Part shown: one piece after another, positions 19,141 through 27,468 of the stretch | How the letters are laid out: every line of letters begins with the position of its first letter | Numbering within the stretch: position 1 is the first letter of the stretch | Source of the DNA: Phycisphaeraceae bacterium | GTDB taxonomy: Bacteria > Planctomycetota > Phycisphaerae > Phycisphaerales > UBA1924 | Assembly: GCA_019636625.1 (NCBI GenBank) | Contig: JAHBXE010000024.1 | Span: forward strand, 1 to 47,816 | Length of the DNA: 47,816 bases | Reading direction: 5' to 3' | Notes under the pieces: model-generated | Seen by the model: the letters and a program-made list of their open reading frames with translations, nothing else | Told to the model about the DNA's origin: nothing | Databases searched by the model: none | Position numbers and translations under genes: made by a program

Positions 19141-20709
19141 ATGATGCTTCAACGCTTGCTCGCCTGTCTTCTCGCCGTTTTCGTCGCTGCGCCCCTCGCC
19201 CATGCGCAGGACTACATCGCCACGGCCAACGCGGCCTATCGGACCATCCAGCAGGGCAAACGATCCGATCTCATACTCCTCCCCCTCGTCGCGAAGATGG
19301 ACGCCGCCCCGGCGCCGGTTTCAACGCCGGAACGCGCCATGATGGTCCCGGCGGCAACCGGCGCGTGGTCCGCGGCAGAAGCCTGGGCCATGGCCGCCCC
19401 ACAGCGGGCCGTTCTCGAAGCGCTCGACCGCATCACGCAGGAAGACACGTCCCCGCAGGGCTTCGCGTGGGGGCTCCCGTACGGTTCGGATGCGCTCGGC
19501 TCGGGGCCCGACGGTATTGCCCTGATTCGCGCCAATCTCTACGTGGAGCTCGGCTCTCCCCCGCTGCTCGCTGCCGCGAAGTTCCTCTATCTTCCCGCGC
19601 TCGACCACGTCGCCTCGCTGGTGCACGTGGAGGCCACGAGGCTGGCCGCTGAGGGCAAGGTGGCTCAAGCCATCGAAGTGCTCACCGATCTGGTCTTCCT
19701 CGGCCGCCAGATGGCCGATCGCCAGATGTTCGAGGAGTGCCGCTGGGGCATCCGCACCATGTCGGTCACGCTCGACCGCATCCGCGACGTGGCGTACGTC
19801 GACTTCCGTTTCGGCTCCCGCGTCCTCACGCCGGAGCAGATCTCCTCCATCCTCGAGCGCCTCCGCCCCGATGGCATGATCGCCATCGACCGCATCCAGT
19901 TCCCGCGCGGCCAGCAGATCGCCGCCAATCAGGTTATCGCCGCCACCTTCGAAGAACGCCGCGGCCCGAACCCCGAGACGTTCGCCAAGACCATGTCCCG
20001 TCTGGCCAGCACACAGCGGCCCCTCCGCCTCTTCGCGGAGGCGGCGCGTTGGAACGAGGTGGCCGCGGTGCACGCCAACTGGTTCGACACGACGGCGCAG
20101 GTCGAGAAGATTTTCGGCGACTGGTATTCGCGCTGGCCTCTCGAGTCGGTCAACCCGCGTCTGGCCCTGACTTCCGACTACGAGAAGACGGGCCGTCGCC
20201 AGTTCGCGGCACTTCTGAGCGTGATCCCGGACATGAGCGTGCTGCTCAACGATCGCCAGATTCTTCGGACACAGATCGTCGGGACGCGGTGCGCCTTGGG
20301 CATGGTGGCGTTCTACTACCGGTCCAAGGACTTCCCGCAGCGGCTCGAGGCCATCCGCCCCACGTTCGTCAAGGTCATTGAGGCCGACCCCTTCAACCCC
20401 GACCGTGCCGGTGGCAAGCAGCCCCCGCTTGAGTACTTCGTCCCCGTTCGCGACCAGACCTTCGGCACCCGCGAGGACCCCAAGCCGCATGAGATGAACG
20501 TACTCCCCCGCGGCGGTGGCTTGAACTTCCAGGTCAAGGTCGACCGGGACCAGTTCATCCTCTATTCCGTGGGCCCCGACGGGCGCAAGGACTGGGCGAA
20601 GGATGTCTCCGGGGAACCCACCGCCAAAGCCGTCGGCGACCTGCTGATCTGGCCGCCGATCACATCGCTGATGCGGCAGAGGCTGATGGAGACGGGGCAG
20701 TTGAAGTAG
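19141..20709 (+). CDS. Secreted hypothetical protein, 522 residues
   Basis: The protein begins with a clear signal peptide (MMLQRLLACLLAVFVAAPLAHAQ), so it is exported. I recognise no named domain. The mature part is largely helical, and a C-terminal segment reads NFQVKVDRDQFILYSVGPDGRKDWAKD. That phrase is close to the end of type II secretion pseudopilins and of planctomycete proteins that report on G/H-domain pseudopilin-like folds, so the C-terminus may adopt that fold. The start is ATG at 19141 because AGGAG lies 5 nt upstream; an ATG at 19123 is less likely. The gene is convergent with the dehydrogenase gene, with only two bases between them. Confidence 0.82.
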   Translation: MMLQRLLACLLAVFVAAPLAHAQDYIATANAAYRTIQQGKRSDLILLPLVAKMDAAPAPVSTPERAMMVPAATGAWSAAEAWAMAAPQRAVLEALDRITQEDTSPQGFAWGLPYGSDALGSGPDGIALIRANLYVELGSPPLLAAAKFLYLPALDHVASLVHVEATRLAAEGKVAQAIEVLTDLVFLGRQMADRQMFEECRWGIRTMSVTLDRIRDVAYVDFRFGSRVLTPEQISSILERLRPDGMIAIDRIQFPRGQQIAANQVIAATFEERRGPNPETFAKTMSRLASTQRPLRLFAEAARWNEVAAVHANWFDTTAQVEKIFGDWYSRWPLESVNPRLALTSDYEKTGRRQFAALLSVIPDMSVLLNDRQILRTQIVGTRCALGMVAFYYRSKDFPQRLEAIRPTFVKVIEADPFNPDRAGGKQPPLEYFVPVRDQTFGTREDPKPHEMNVLPRGGGLNFQVKVDRDQFILYSVGPDGRKDWAKDVSGEPTAKAVGDLLIWPPITSLMRQRLMETGQLK

Positions 20710-20711
20710 CT

Positions 20712-21587
20712 TTACGGCCTCGGGTACTCGAACACCCCCCGCCCCGTCTTGTCCCCCAGACGCCCCGCCGCCACGAGCTGCTTGAGCAGCGGGCACGGAC
20801 GGTACCTGTCGTTGTTGAGCCCATCGGCCAGCACGTTCATGATGAACGCGCACGTGTCCAGCCCGATGAAGTCCGCCAGGCGCAAAGGGCCCATCGGGAA
20901 GTTGCACCCGAGTTTCATGATCTCATCCAGGTGCGCCGGCTCCGCCACCCCCTCCATCCACGCGTAGAACGCCTCGTTGATCATGGGCATGAGCACGCGG
21001 TTGCTGACGAAGCCCGGCCGGTCGTTGGCCGGGATCGGCGTCTTGCCCAGCGCCTTGGCCAGCTCGATGGTCCGCTCCGTGGTGTCCTTGCTGGTCTGGA
21101 TTCCCTTGATCACCTCCACCAGTTTCATCACCGGCACCGGGTTGAAGAAGTGCATCCCAATCACCCGCTCCCCAGCGCCCTTGTGCGCCTGCTCCGCCGC
21201 CGCGGCGATCTCGGTGATGCTGATCGACGATGTGTTGCTCGCGAGGATCTGGTGCCCCGTGAACATCTTCGCCAGGTGCGCGAACAGTTCGCGCTTGGTT
21301 TTCGCATCCTCCACCACCGCCTCGATCACGATGTCCACGCCCTTGAGCTCGTCGAGCGCGCCGACGTAGTGCAGGTGGCTCTGGGCCGAGGCCATCTGTT
21401 CCTGCGTCATGCGGCCCTTCTCGACCTCACGGGCCATCCGCTTGTTGTGGCTGTCCTGGCACCGCCCGAGGGCGGCGGGAAACGTGTCAAAGACGAGCGC
21501 CCGCAGCCCCGCCACCGCCGCGACCTGCGCAATACCCCCGCCCATCTGCCCCGCGCCAATGACACCGATAGTCTTGATCTGGTTCAT
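20712..21587 (-). CDS. 3-hydroxybutyryl-CoA / 3-hydroxyacyl-CoA dehydrogenase
   Basis: The 291-residue enzyme oxidises or reduces the 3-hydroxy group of short-chain acyl-CoAs with NAD(P). The Rossmann motif GVIGAGQMGGGIAQ is near residues 8-21. SNTSSISITEIA follows, and the catalytic histidine is in GMHFFNPVPVMKLVEVI. The C-terminal helical domain has the family phrase PGFVSNRVLMPMINEAF and ends near DKTGRGVFEYPRP. Length fits the family. Pathway roles are butyrate/PHB metabolism or beta-oxidation; no partner genes are adjacent. ATG at 21587 chosen since it opens the Rossmann fold. Confidence 0.95.
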   Translation of the reverse strand: MNQIKTIGVIGAGQMGGGIAQVAAVAGLRALVFDTFPAALGRCQDSHNKRMAREVEKGRMTQEQMASAQSHLHYVGALDELKGVDIVIEAVVEDAKTKRELFAHLAKMFTGHQILASNTSSISITEIAAAAEQAHKGAGERVIGMHFFNPVPVMKLVEVIKGIQTSKDTTERTIELAKALGKTPIPANDRPGFVSNRVLMPMINEAFYAWMEGVAEPAHLDEIMKLGCNFPMGPLRLADFIGLDTCAFIMNVLADGLNNDRYRPCPLLKQLVAAGRLGDKTGRGVFEYPRP

Positions 21588-21685
21588 GCCCGTAGGGTAT
21601 CGCGCGGGGCCGCCGGTGGCATCCTCCCGACGCGGGTCGGCCGTGAAGCCCGGGCCGGTCGAAACCGGCCCGGGTTCCTGCGCCA

Positions 21686-21925
21686 TCACTTCTTCAGGTC
21701 AGCCAGACCCGCGCCGAAGTTGATGTGAAACACGCCGGCCTCCGTGACCAGCGCGGGGACAGACTTCACACCGCGCCGCTCCGCGTCGGAGATCCGCCCC
21801 TTGTCCAGCCCCAGATGCACAATCTCCACATCGAACCGCGAGCGGTCGAGCGCCTCCGCGATCGACCTCTCGGCGCTCACGCACACCGGACACCCCGCAT
21901 GAAAGAACACGGCCTTGGACTTCAT
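21686..21925 (-). CDS. Small thioredoxin/glutaredoxin-like CxxC protein
   Basis: The 79-residue protein has a compact thioredoxin fold. C12-P-V-C15 forms the redox-active CxxC, and SVPALV near residue 56 holds the expected cis-proline. It ends with a GAGLADLKK helix. Such proteins reduce disulfides or act as thiol sensors in the cytoplasm. The ATG at 21925 has AAGGAG 7 nt upstream. It is transcribed divergently from an HxlR-type regulator, which is the usual arrangement for a gene controlled by that regulator. Confidence 0.85.
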   Translation of the reverse strand: MKSKAVFFHAGCPVCVSAERSIAEALDRSRFDVEIVHLGLDKGRISDAERRGVKSVPALVTEAGVFHINFGAGLADLKK

Positions 21926-22043
21926 CGTTCGACTCCTTTCATCGTCGATCGCGACGCCGAGCTCACGGCGCTCGCTCCACCGAAGAACGTACACTCCCGC
22001 CGAGCCCGTTCAAGCAGGCACTTTCTGGTGAGGTAGGCACCGA

Positions 22044-22421
22044 GTGGTAGAAATTGGGAAAAAGGCGACAAGGAAGCCAGCGCCGCCCAAGGCGCGAACG
22101 CCCGCGAAACCCCCGGCGCGTGATGTCGCCCTGATGGTCGAGTCCATCATCGGGTGCAAGTGGTCCCTTCACGTGCTGGACCTTGTCCGCCGCGGCATTT
22201 CGAGGCCGGGTGCGATGTCGCGTGCGGTGCGCGGCTTGACGACCAAGGTGCTCAACGAACGGCTTGCGAAAATGTGCCGGTTCGGAATCCTTGAGCGCAC
22301 CGCATACCCGGAAGTCCCACCCCGTGTCGAGTACCGCTTTACGGACTTTGGACGCCGCTTTCTGACCATCCTGGACCGCGTGGAAGAAGTGCAGCGCGAC
22401 CTCGATTCGCGTCCCCGGTAG
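22044..22421 (+). CDS. HxlR-family winged-helix transcriptional regulator
   Basis: The 125-residue protein has a basic, Pro/Lys-rich N-terminal tail (residues 1-27) and then a HxlR winged helix: IIGCKWSLHVLDLVRRG, then RPGAMSRAVRGLTTKVLNERLAKM, and the wing PPRVEYRFTDFGRRF. HxlR relatives such as HypR and YodB sense electrophiles or disulfide stress through cysteines. The usual N-terminal cysteine is not in its normal place, but C38 (in GCKW, where Gly is common) and C78 could take part. Its neighbour is a CxxC protein read in the opposite direction. GTG start at 22044. Confidence 0.87.
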   Translation: MVEIGKKATRKPAPPKARTPAKPPARDVALMVESIIGCKWSLHVLDLVRRGISRPGAMSRAVRGLTTKVLNERLAKMCRFGILERTAYPEVPPRVEYRFTDFGRRFLTILDRVEEVQRDLDSRPR

Positions 22422-22591
22422 GTACGGGACCCGGCTTTTTTACACCAGGCGCATTCTTCTCCCGCGAATCCCTCACGAAATTGCTTGCAATCGTCCTCCC
22501 AAAGCATGACAATGCCCATGTCCTTCCTGCGCGCCCGGCTTGGGCGTGTCCCCCATGGCCGGGCGGACAGGGCACGAATCGGGAGGGCTGT

Positions 22592-23020
22592 ATGTACCAA
22601 GTTTCCGAGTTGCTCGGGCTCAAGGGCTCCGAGGTCGCGACCATCGCGCCCGCCGCGTCGGCGCTCGACGCCGCCAGGGCCATGAACGAGCGCAAAATCG
22701 GGTCTCTCGTCGTCGTCGAGGGCGGACGCGTCGTCGGGATCATCACGGAGCGGGACATACTCACCCGGATCGTCGCGGCAGAGAGATCCCCTTCCAAGAC
22801 CCGGGTGCAGGATGTCATGACCGCGGGCCCGATTACCTGCTGCCCGGAAACCCCGCTGGAAGAACTGCGGGGCGTCATGCAACAGCGCCGGGTCCGTCAC
22901 GTCCCCGTTCTGGATGAGGGCCGGCTTTCCGGGATGGTCTCGATCGGGGACTTGAATGCCGCGGAAGCCAGGGAAATGACCCAGACGATCGGGTACCTGA
23001 AAGCCTATATCTCGGGGTAG
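22592..23020 (+). CDS. CBS-domain pair protein
   Basis: The 142-residue protein consists of two CBS motifs. The first covers about residues 10-65 (IGSLVVVEGGRVVGIITERDIL) and the second about residues 72-130 (VRHVPVLDEGRLSGMVSIGDL). CBS pairs bind adenosine nucleotides such as AMP, ATP or S-adenosylmethionine and act as regulatory modules; stand-alone forms often modulate partner proteins. ATG at 22592, with GGGAGG 6 nt upstream. It lies ahead of the rplK cluster but is separated from it by a long inverted repeat, so it is probably its own unit. Confidence 0.93.
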   Translation: MYQVSELLGLKGSEVATIAPAASALDAARAMNERKIGSLVVVEGGRVVGIITERDILTRIVAAERSPSKTRVQDVMTAGPITCCPETPLEELRGVMQQRRVRHVPVLDEGRLSGMVSIGDLNAAEAREMTQTIGYLKAYISG

Positions 23021-23026
23021 GGACTG

Positions 23027-23144
23027 AAATGGCCACAGGGCAAAGGGCCAAAGAGCCAAATGACATGGTTCGAGCGGTTCGGTCCTTGCATCGTTGATCC
23101 AAGCTCTCTTTTTTGCTCTTTGGCCCTTTGCCCTGTGGCCATTT
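23027..23144. repeat. 30-bp perfect inverted repeat upstream of rplK
   Basis: The arm at 23027-23056 (AAATGGCCACAGGGCAAAGG then GCCAAAGAGC) is the exact reverse complement of 23115-23144, with a 58-nt spacer. Past one mismatch three further bases pair. It starts 6 nt after the CBS gene stop and lies about 140 nt before rplK. The arms are purine-rich and do not resemble an insertion sequence terminus with an encoded transposase. A role as a bidirectional terminator or a dispersed palindromic element is possible. Confidence 0.9.
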
Positions 23145-23285
23145 GATCCGCCCCACTACCCCTCCAATACTTCCGCCCCCTGATCGTCAGGGGACATCTC
23201 AGACCGCACGCACCACCGCGCCGTCTTTCCCTGGCCGGGAAAGACCATCCGGGATGATCCGGAGGCCGTTGGGAGGTAGGAACAC

Positions 23286-23714
23286 ATGGCCAAGAAAGAA
23301 GTCATTGACCGTTTCAAGATCCAGGCCCCCGGGGGCTCGGCGACTCCTGCGCCGCCACTGGGACCGGTTCTGGGCGCCAAGGGTGTCAACCCGGGCCAGT
23401 TCATCCAGAAGTTCAACGCCGCCACGGCCCAGCTCAAGGGCAAGGTCGTCGGCTGCGTCGTAACGGTCTTCAACGACCGTTCGTTCGAGTTCGAGATCAA
23501 GAGCTCCCCCGCTGCCGTGCTCATCTGCGAGGCCGCGAAGATCGAGAAGGGCTCTGGCGTCCCGAACAAGAACAAGGTCGGGAAGATCACGCGTGAGCAG
23601 TGCAAGAAGATCGCCCAGGAGAAGATGGCCGACCTGAACGCGGCGTCGATCGAAGCGGCGATGAGGATTATCGAAGGCCAGGCCCGCTCGATGGGCGTCA
23701 CGGTGGAGGGCTAA
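23286..23714 (+). CDS. rplK: 50S ribosomal protein L11
   Basis: L11 (142 residues) forms the stalk base with 23S rRNA and is needed for factor-dependent GTPase activity and the stringent response. The protein shows the L11 signature PALGPVLGAKGVNPGQF with a proline-rich start of the domain (PPLGPVLG), and C-terminal KKIAQEKMADLNAASIEAAM, then a common ending (IEGQARSMGVTVEG). GGGAGGT lies a few bases before the ATG. It opens the rplK-rplA-rplJ-rplL block; secE and nusG, often directly upstream, are not in this window. Confidence 0.98.
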   Translation: MAKKEVIDRFKIQAPGGSATPAPPLGPVLGAKGVNPGQFIQKFNAATAQLKGKVVGCVVTVFNDRSFEFEIKSSPAAVLICEAAKIEKGSGVPNKNKVGKITREQCKKIAQEKMADLNAASIEAAMRIIEGQARSMGVTVEG

Positions 23715-23717
23715 GCG

Positions 23718-24425
23718 ATGCCAAAGGTATTCGGAAGCAAGCGGCACCGCGCCAACCTTGAGGTCCAGCCCAAGGCCGAGGTCTCGATCCCCGAGGCCGT
23801 CGCGGCGCTCAAGAAGTTCAAGGGCGTGAAGTTCGATCAGACCGTCAACGTCGTCATGCACCTGGGCATCGACACCAAGCAGGCCGACCAAGCCCTGCGC
23901 GGCTCGATCTCGCTGCCCAAGGGCATCGGCAAGTCCAAGCGCGTCATCGCGTTCTGCCAGTCGGACGTGGCCCCCAAGGCTCTGGCCGCGGGCGCGATCA
24001 AGGCCGGCGGTGAAGAGCTGGTCGCCGAGGTCGAGAAGGGCTTCTTCGACTTCGACGTCGCCATCGCCAGCCCGGACATGATGCGCATCATGAGCAAGCT
24101 GGGTAAGGTCCTGGGCCCCAAGGGCCTCATGCCCTCGCCCAAGGCCGGCACGGTGACGCCCAACGTGGCGGATGCCGTGAAGGAATACGCCGCGGGCAAG
24201 GTCGAGTACCGGGCGGACACCGGCGGCAACATCCACGCCGTCATCGGCAAGATGAGCTTCTCGGAGAAGGACCTGGTGGACAACCTGGAGTTCTTCATCA
24301 AGGCCATCGAGAAGATCAAGCCCCCCACCGCCAAGGGCCAGTACATCAAGAAGATCTGCATCAGCGGTTCCATGACCCCCGGTATCCACATCAAGCACGT
24401 CGTCGCCGAAGAGGCCGCGCACTGA
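23718..24425 (+). CDS. rplA: 50S ribosomal protein L1
   Basis: L1 (235 residues) binds 23S rRNA at the mobile L1 stalk that helps release deacylated tRNA, and in many bacteria it also represses its own operon by binding the mRNA. Clear matches are FDQTVNVVMHLGID, LPKGIGKSKRV, LGKVLGPKGLMPSPKAGTV and SGSMTPGIHI. It starts three bases after the rplK stop, so the two are in one operon. I found no obvious L1-binding leader structure in the sequence I could check by eye. Confidence 0.98.
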   Translation: MPKVFGSKRHRANLEVQPKAEVSIPEAVAALKKFKGVKFDQTVNVVMHLGIDTKQADQALRGSISLPKGIGKSKRVIAFCQSDVAPKALAAGAIKAGGEELVAEVEKGFFDFDVAIASPDMMRIMSKLGKVLGPKGLMPSPKAGTVTPNVADAVKEYAAGKVEYRADTGGNIHAVIGKMSFSEKDLVDNLEFFIKAIEKIKPPTAKGQYIKKICISGSMTPGIHIKHVVAEEAAH

Positions 24426-24445
24426 TTCGTTCAGGAGATTGAACC

Positions 24446-24994
24446 ATGTCCAAGACCGTCAAAGGTTTGATCATGAGCGACTACAAGTCGCGCCTGGAAG
24501 GCACCTCCGACGCGATGGTGATCAGCATCCGCGGCGTCAAGGCGATTCCCGCCACCAAGCTGCGGCGGAGCCTGAACGCCAAGAAGATCAAGATCACGGT
24601 GGTCCGCAACTCGCTCGCGAAGAAGTCCTTCGAGGGAACGAGCCTGGAACCCCTGGCCAAGTTCCTCACCGGGCCGAGCGCCCTGGCGTACGGCGGGTCG
24701 AGCGTGGTCGAGGTCGCCCGCGAGGTGATCGAGTTGATCAAGGAAATGCCCGAGGTCGAGCTCAAGGGCGCGATCCTCGACGGCACGCTCTACGAGGGCA
24801 AGGCCGGCGTGACCGAGCTCTCGAAGTTCCCGACCAAGGATGAGGCCATCGGCAACGTCGTCACGCTCATCGTCAGCCCGGCGAAGAAGCTGCTGGCGGC
24901 GATCCAGGGCCCGGGCTCGAACATCGCCGGCATCATCAAGGCGATCGAGTCCAAGCTGGAGAAGGGCGAGGCGATCGCGAAGAAGGCAGGATGA
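24446..24994 (+). CDS. rplJ: 50S ribosomal protein L10
   Basis: L10 (182 residues) anchors the L7/L12 stalk dimers to the ribosome. The N-terminal domain contains LRRSLNAKKIKITVVRNSLAKK, typical for the family, and the C-terminal helix that receives L7/L12 is IAGIIKAIESKLEKGE. An AGGAG lies 8 nt before the ATG. Its stop codon is immediately followed by an 8-bp tandem repeat, and rplL follows 157 nt later, an unusually long gap for these two genes. Confidence 0.97.
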   Translation: MSKTVKGLIMSDYKSRLEGTSDAMVISIRGVKAIPATKLRRSLNAKKIKITVVRNSLAKKSFEGTSLEPLAKFLTGPSALAYGGSSVVEVAREVIELIKEMPEVELKGAILDGTLYEGKAGVTELSKFPTKDEAIGNVVTLIVSPAKKLLAAIQGPGSNIAGIIKAIESKLEKGEAIAKKAG

Positions 24995-25026
24995 GCAGTG
25001 ACGCAGTGACGCAGTGACGCAGTGAC
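24995..25026. repeat. 8-bp tandem repeat (GCAGTGAC)4 between rplJ and rplL
   Basis: Four exact copies of GCAGTGAC, plus a fifth partial one (GCAGTCAG), begin directly at the rplJ stop codon. The same octamer array is at 2-32, 25 kb away. The repeat lies where the rplJ-rplL mRNA spacer would be transcribed. Copy number variation by slippage would change the spacer length but not a reading frame. No known regulatory element matches it. Confidence 0.92.
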
Positions 25027-25151
25027 GCAGTCAGCATTTTGCATCCGCTTGGCCCTGACGGGTTAAAGAGCCGAAACGGTCGGCCCCTCGCGGATGAGAA
25101 GAACGGTGAAGGTCGTCCGCGACTTTCTCCGGTGATAGAAGAGGTAGATCC

Positions 25152-25541
25152 ATGTCCACGATTCAGGAACTCGGTGACAAGCTGGCCGGCCTTTCCCTCA
25201 AGGATGCCGTCGAGCTTGGCAAGTACATGAAGGAAACCTACGGCATCGAGGCCGCGGCCGGCGGCGCGGTCATGGTTGCCGCGGCGGGCGGCGGCGGTGG
25301 CGGCGGCGCTGCCAAGGCCGAAGAGAAGACCACGTTCGACGTGATCCTCAAGGCCGTCGATGCGGCCAAGAAGATCCCGACGATCAAGGTCGTCCGCGAG
25401 GCCACGGGCCTGGGCCTGGCCGAAGCCAAGGCCTTCGTCGACGCCCCCGGCAAGCCGGTCAAGACCGGCCTGTCCAAGGAGGACGCCGAGAAGCTCAAGA
25501 AGGCCCTCGAAGAGCAGGGCGCGACGGTCGAGCTGGCCTGA
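25152..25541 (+). CDS. rplL: 50S ribosomal protein L7/L12
   Basis: L7/L12 (129 residues) is the multimeric stalk protein that recruits translation factors. The N-terminal dimerisation helix ([28 protein letters not shown]) is followed by an Ala/Gly hinge and the C-terminal factor-binding domain. The latter includes [25 protein letters not shown] and ends [19 protein letters not shown]. Length is as usual. GAGGTAG lies 6-12 nt before the ATG. A strong terminator follows, so this ends the ribosomal-protein operon. Confidence 0.98.
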   Translation: MSTIQELGDKLAGLSLKDAVELGKYMKETYGIEAAAGGAVMVAAAGGGGGGGAAKAEEKTTFDVILKAVDAAKKIPTIKVVREATGLGLAEAKAFVDAPGKPVKTGLSKEDAEKLKKALEEQGATVELA

Positions 25542-25571
25542 TCGCCGCCGACAAAGTTTGGCATCACGACG

Positions 25572-25605
25572 ACGGCCCGCGACTTCGCGGGCCGTTGTTC
25601 TTTTC
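25572..25605 (+). terminator. Intrinsic terminator after rplL
   Basis: A 10-bp perfect stem, ACGGCCCGCG with CGCGGGCCGT, encloses an ACTT loop and is followed by the T-rich run TGTTCTTTTC. It closes the rplK-rplL block 30 nt after rplL. It also lies just past the end of the convergent histidine kinase gene. Confidence 0.93.
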
Positions 25606-25623
25606 GCGATCCGCGAGTCAAAC

Positions 25624-27468
25624 CTACGCCGCCTTCCGCGTCGCTCCGTTCATCCACCTGGCGCACACAGCCAGCAACGAGTCTCGCGTGATCGGCTTGG
25701 CAAGGTAGTCGTCGCACCCGGCGTCCAGGCATCGCTGCCTGTCCCCGCTCATCGCGTTGGCGGTCAGCGCGACCACGGGGCCCCTCCAACCCCGACGCCG
25801 CAACTCCGCCGCGGCGGAGTACCCGTCGAGAAGCGGCATCTGCATGTCCATGAGAACCAGATCGAAGCCGCCGGCTGAACTGAAGGCCGCCTCCACCGCC
25901 TGCCGCCCGTCGCCGACGATGTGCACGTCCGCGCCCGCGCGCTCCAGGTGAAACTTGAACAAACGTTGATTGTCCGGGCCGTCTTCCGCCAGCAGGATCC
26001 GGCCGCGCAGCCGCTCGCCGGCGGGCTGGACGGCGTGAATGGCGGTGTCCTGGGGTGAAGCGATCGGCGAATCAAACCAGAACGTGAACGTGCTGCCGCG
26101 CCCGAGCTGGCTGACGGCGGAAACGTCGCCCCCCATGAGGCGAGCAAGACTCCGGGAGATGCTCAGGCCCAGACCCGACCCGCCGAAGCGCCGCGTCGTG
26201 GACGCGTCCGCCTGACTGAAGGCGTGGAAGAGCCGTTCGAGATGCTCGCCGCTGATCCCGATCCCGGTGTCCTCGATGTCGAAGCAGATTCGGCGCGCGC
26301 TCGAGAGCGCGGTCTCGTGCACATCAAGCCGCACGATGATGTGCCCAGACGTGGTGAACTTGATGGCGTTGCCGACAAGGTTGACCAGGACCTGCCGGAC
26401 GCGCACCGGATCGGTGCGGATCCATGGCACGGCCTCCGGAAGCTCCAACCTCAGATCAACCCCCTTTTCCGCTGCCCGGCGCGCCATGAGCGTGATCACG
26501 TCGCGCGCGATCTGCTCCGGCGAGCAGGGCACGGATTCAACCGTCAACCGCCCCGCCTCGATCCGCGAGACGTCGAGAATGTCGTTGATGATCGAGAGCA
26601 GGTGCTCGCCGTTGCGACGGATGATCCGGACGCATTCGGCACGCTCGGTCTCCGACTGGTTCGCATCCTCGAGCAGATCCGCGTAGCCGATGATCGCCGT
26701 CATCGGCGTTCGGATCTCGTGGCTCATGTTGGCGAGGAACAGCGACTTGGCGTGGTCCGCCGTGCGGGCCTTGGCCTCGCTCGCCCGGAGTGCGTCCGCC
26801 GTCCTCGAAAGCTCCTGTGTCCGGGCACGAACCTCCGCCTCCACCTCGGCGTGGCTCACCTCCAGCGCCGCCTGCCTGGCGGCGAGGCTCCGCATCTCGC
26901 GAAGCCCCTGCACGCCCGCCGTGATGATCACGACGTCTTCGAACACCACCCAACCCGCGTGCTCCACCCATCGCCACCGGCTGGCCAGCGGCGTGCCGAA
27001 CACCGACTCCGGCGCGAACATGCCGCGAATGGCGTGGTCCAGCGTGACCACGACCGTCGCCGTGATGAGCACCCTCCAGTCCCGGTACAACGCCAGGAAG
27101 GCCAGAGACCCAAAGACGTGGAAGTGCGTCTCGATCCGACCACCGGTCAGGTGAATCAGCATCGCCGAATGCAGCATCTGCCCGATGGCAATGATGTGCC
27201 GCGTCATCACCTCCGCCGGCCTTCGCCACGCAAAGAACATCGGCGCGGCGGAAATGAGCCCGCCCAGCACGATCGCGGCCCACACGTGCTCGTGCACGTG
27301 ATGGTCACGGCCAATCCACGTCAGAGGCGAGATCCACACCGCCGCCGCTATCCCGGCCAGCCACTGCGCCCCCATGAGCCACGGGAACACCAGGCTCACG
27401 CGTGCATGGAGCCGCCGCTGTTCTGCCTCGAATATCGCTTGGGCGCGGCGGCCAATCTCGGCGTTCAC
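25624..27468 (-). CDS. Hybrid sensor histidine kinase with receiver domain
   Basis: The 614-residue protein has about six membrane helices (residues 24-190) in a conserved sensor region with many His residues (RDHHVHEHVW and GGRIETHFHVFG). A coiled coil (about 195-245) follows. The HisKA H-box FLANMSHEIRTPMTAIIGYA places the phospho-accepting His at 250. Next is a HATPase domain (N box LVNLVGNAIKFT, then DTGIGIS and FGGSGLGLSISR), and a receiver with its phospho-acceptor Asp near 541 (LMDMQMPLLDG). I chose GTG at 27468, with GGGAGG 6 nt upstream; its GTGA overlaps the TGA of the RedB-like gene. That indicates translational coupling. No output regulator or other response regulator is adjacent. 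Confidence 0.93.
   Translation of the reverse strand: MNAEIGRRAQAIFEAEQRRLHARVSLVFPWLMGAQWLAGIAAAVWISPLTWIGRDHHVHEHVWAAIVLGGLISAAPMFFAWRRPAEVMTRHIIAIGQMLHSAMLIHLTGGRIETHFHVFGSLAFLALYRDWRVLITATVVVTLDHAIRGMFAPESVFGTPLASRWRWVEHAGWVVFEDVVIITAGVQGLREMRSLAARQAALEVSHAEVEAEVRARTQELSRTADALRASEAKARTADHAKSLFLANMSHEIRTPMTAIIGYADLLEDANQSETERAECVRIIRRNGEHLLSIINDILDVSRIEAGRLTVESVPCSPEQIARDVITLMARRAAEKGVDLRLELPEAVPWIRTDPVRVRQVLVNLVGNAIKFTTSGHIIVRLDVHETALSSARRICFDIEDTGIGISGEHLERLFHAFSQADASTTRRFGGSGLGLSISRSLARLMGGDVSAVSQLGRGSTFTFWFDSPIASPQDTAIHAVQPAGERLRGRILLAEDGPDNQRLFKFHLERAGADVHIVGDGRQAVEAAFSSAGGFDLVLMDMQMPLLDGYSAAAELRRRGWRGPVVALTANAMSGDRQRCLDAGCDDYLAKPITRDSLLAVCARWMNGATRKAA

Noticed and set aside
23156..24422. 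Minus-strand frames opposite rplK and rplA
   Set aside because: Shadows of two certain ribosomal protein genes.
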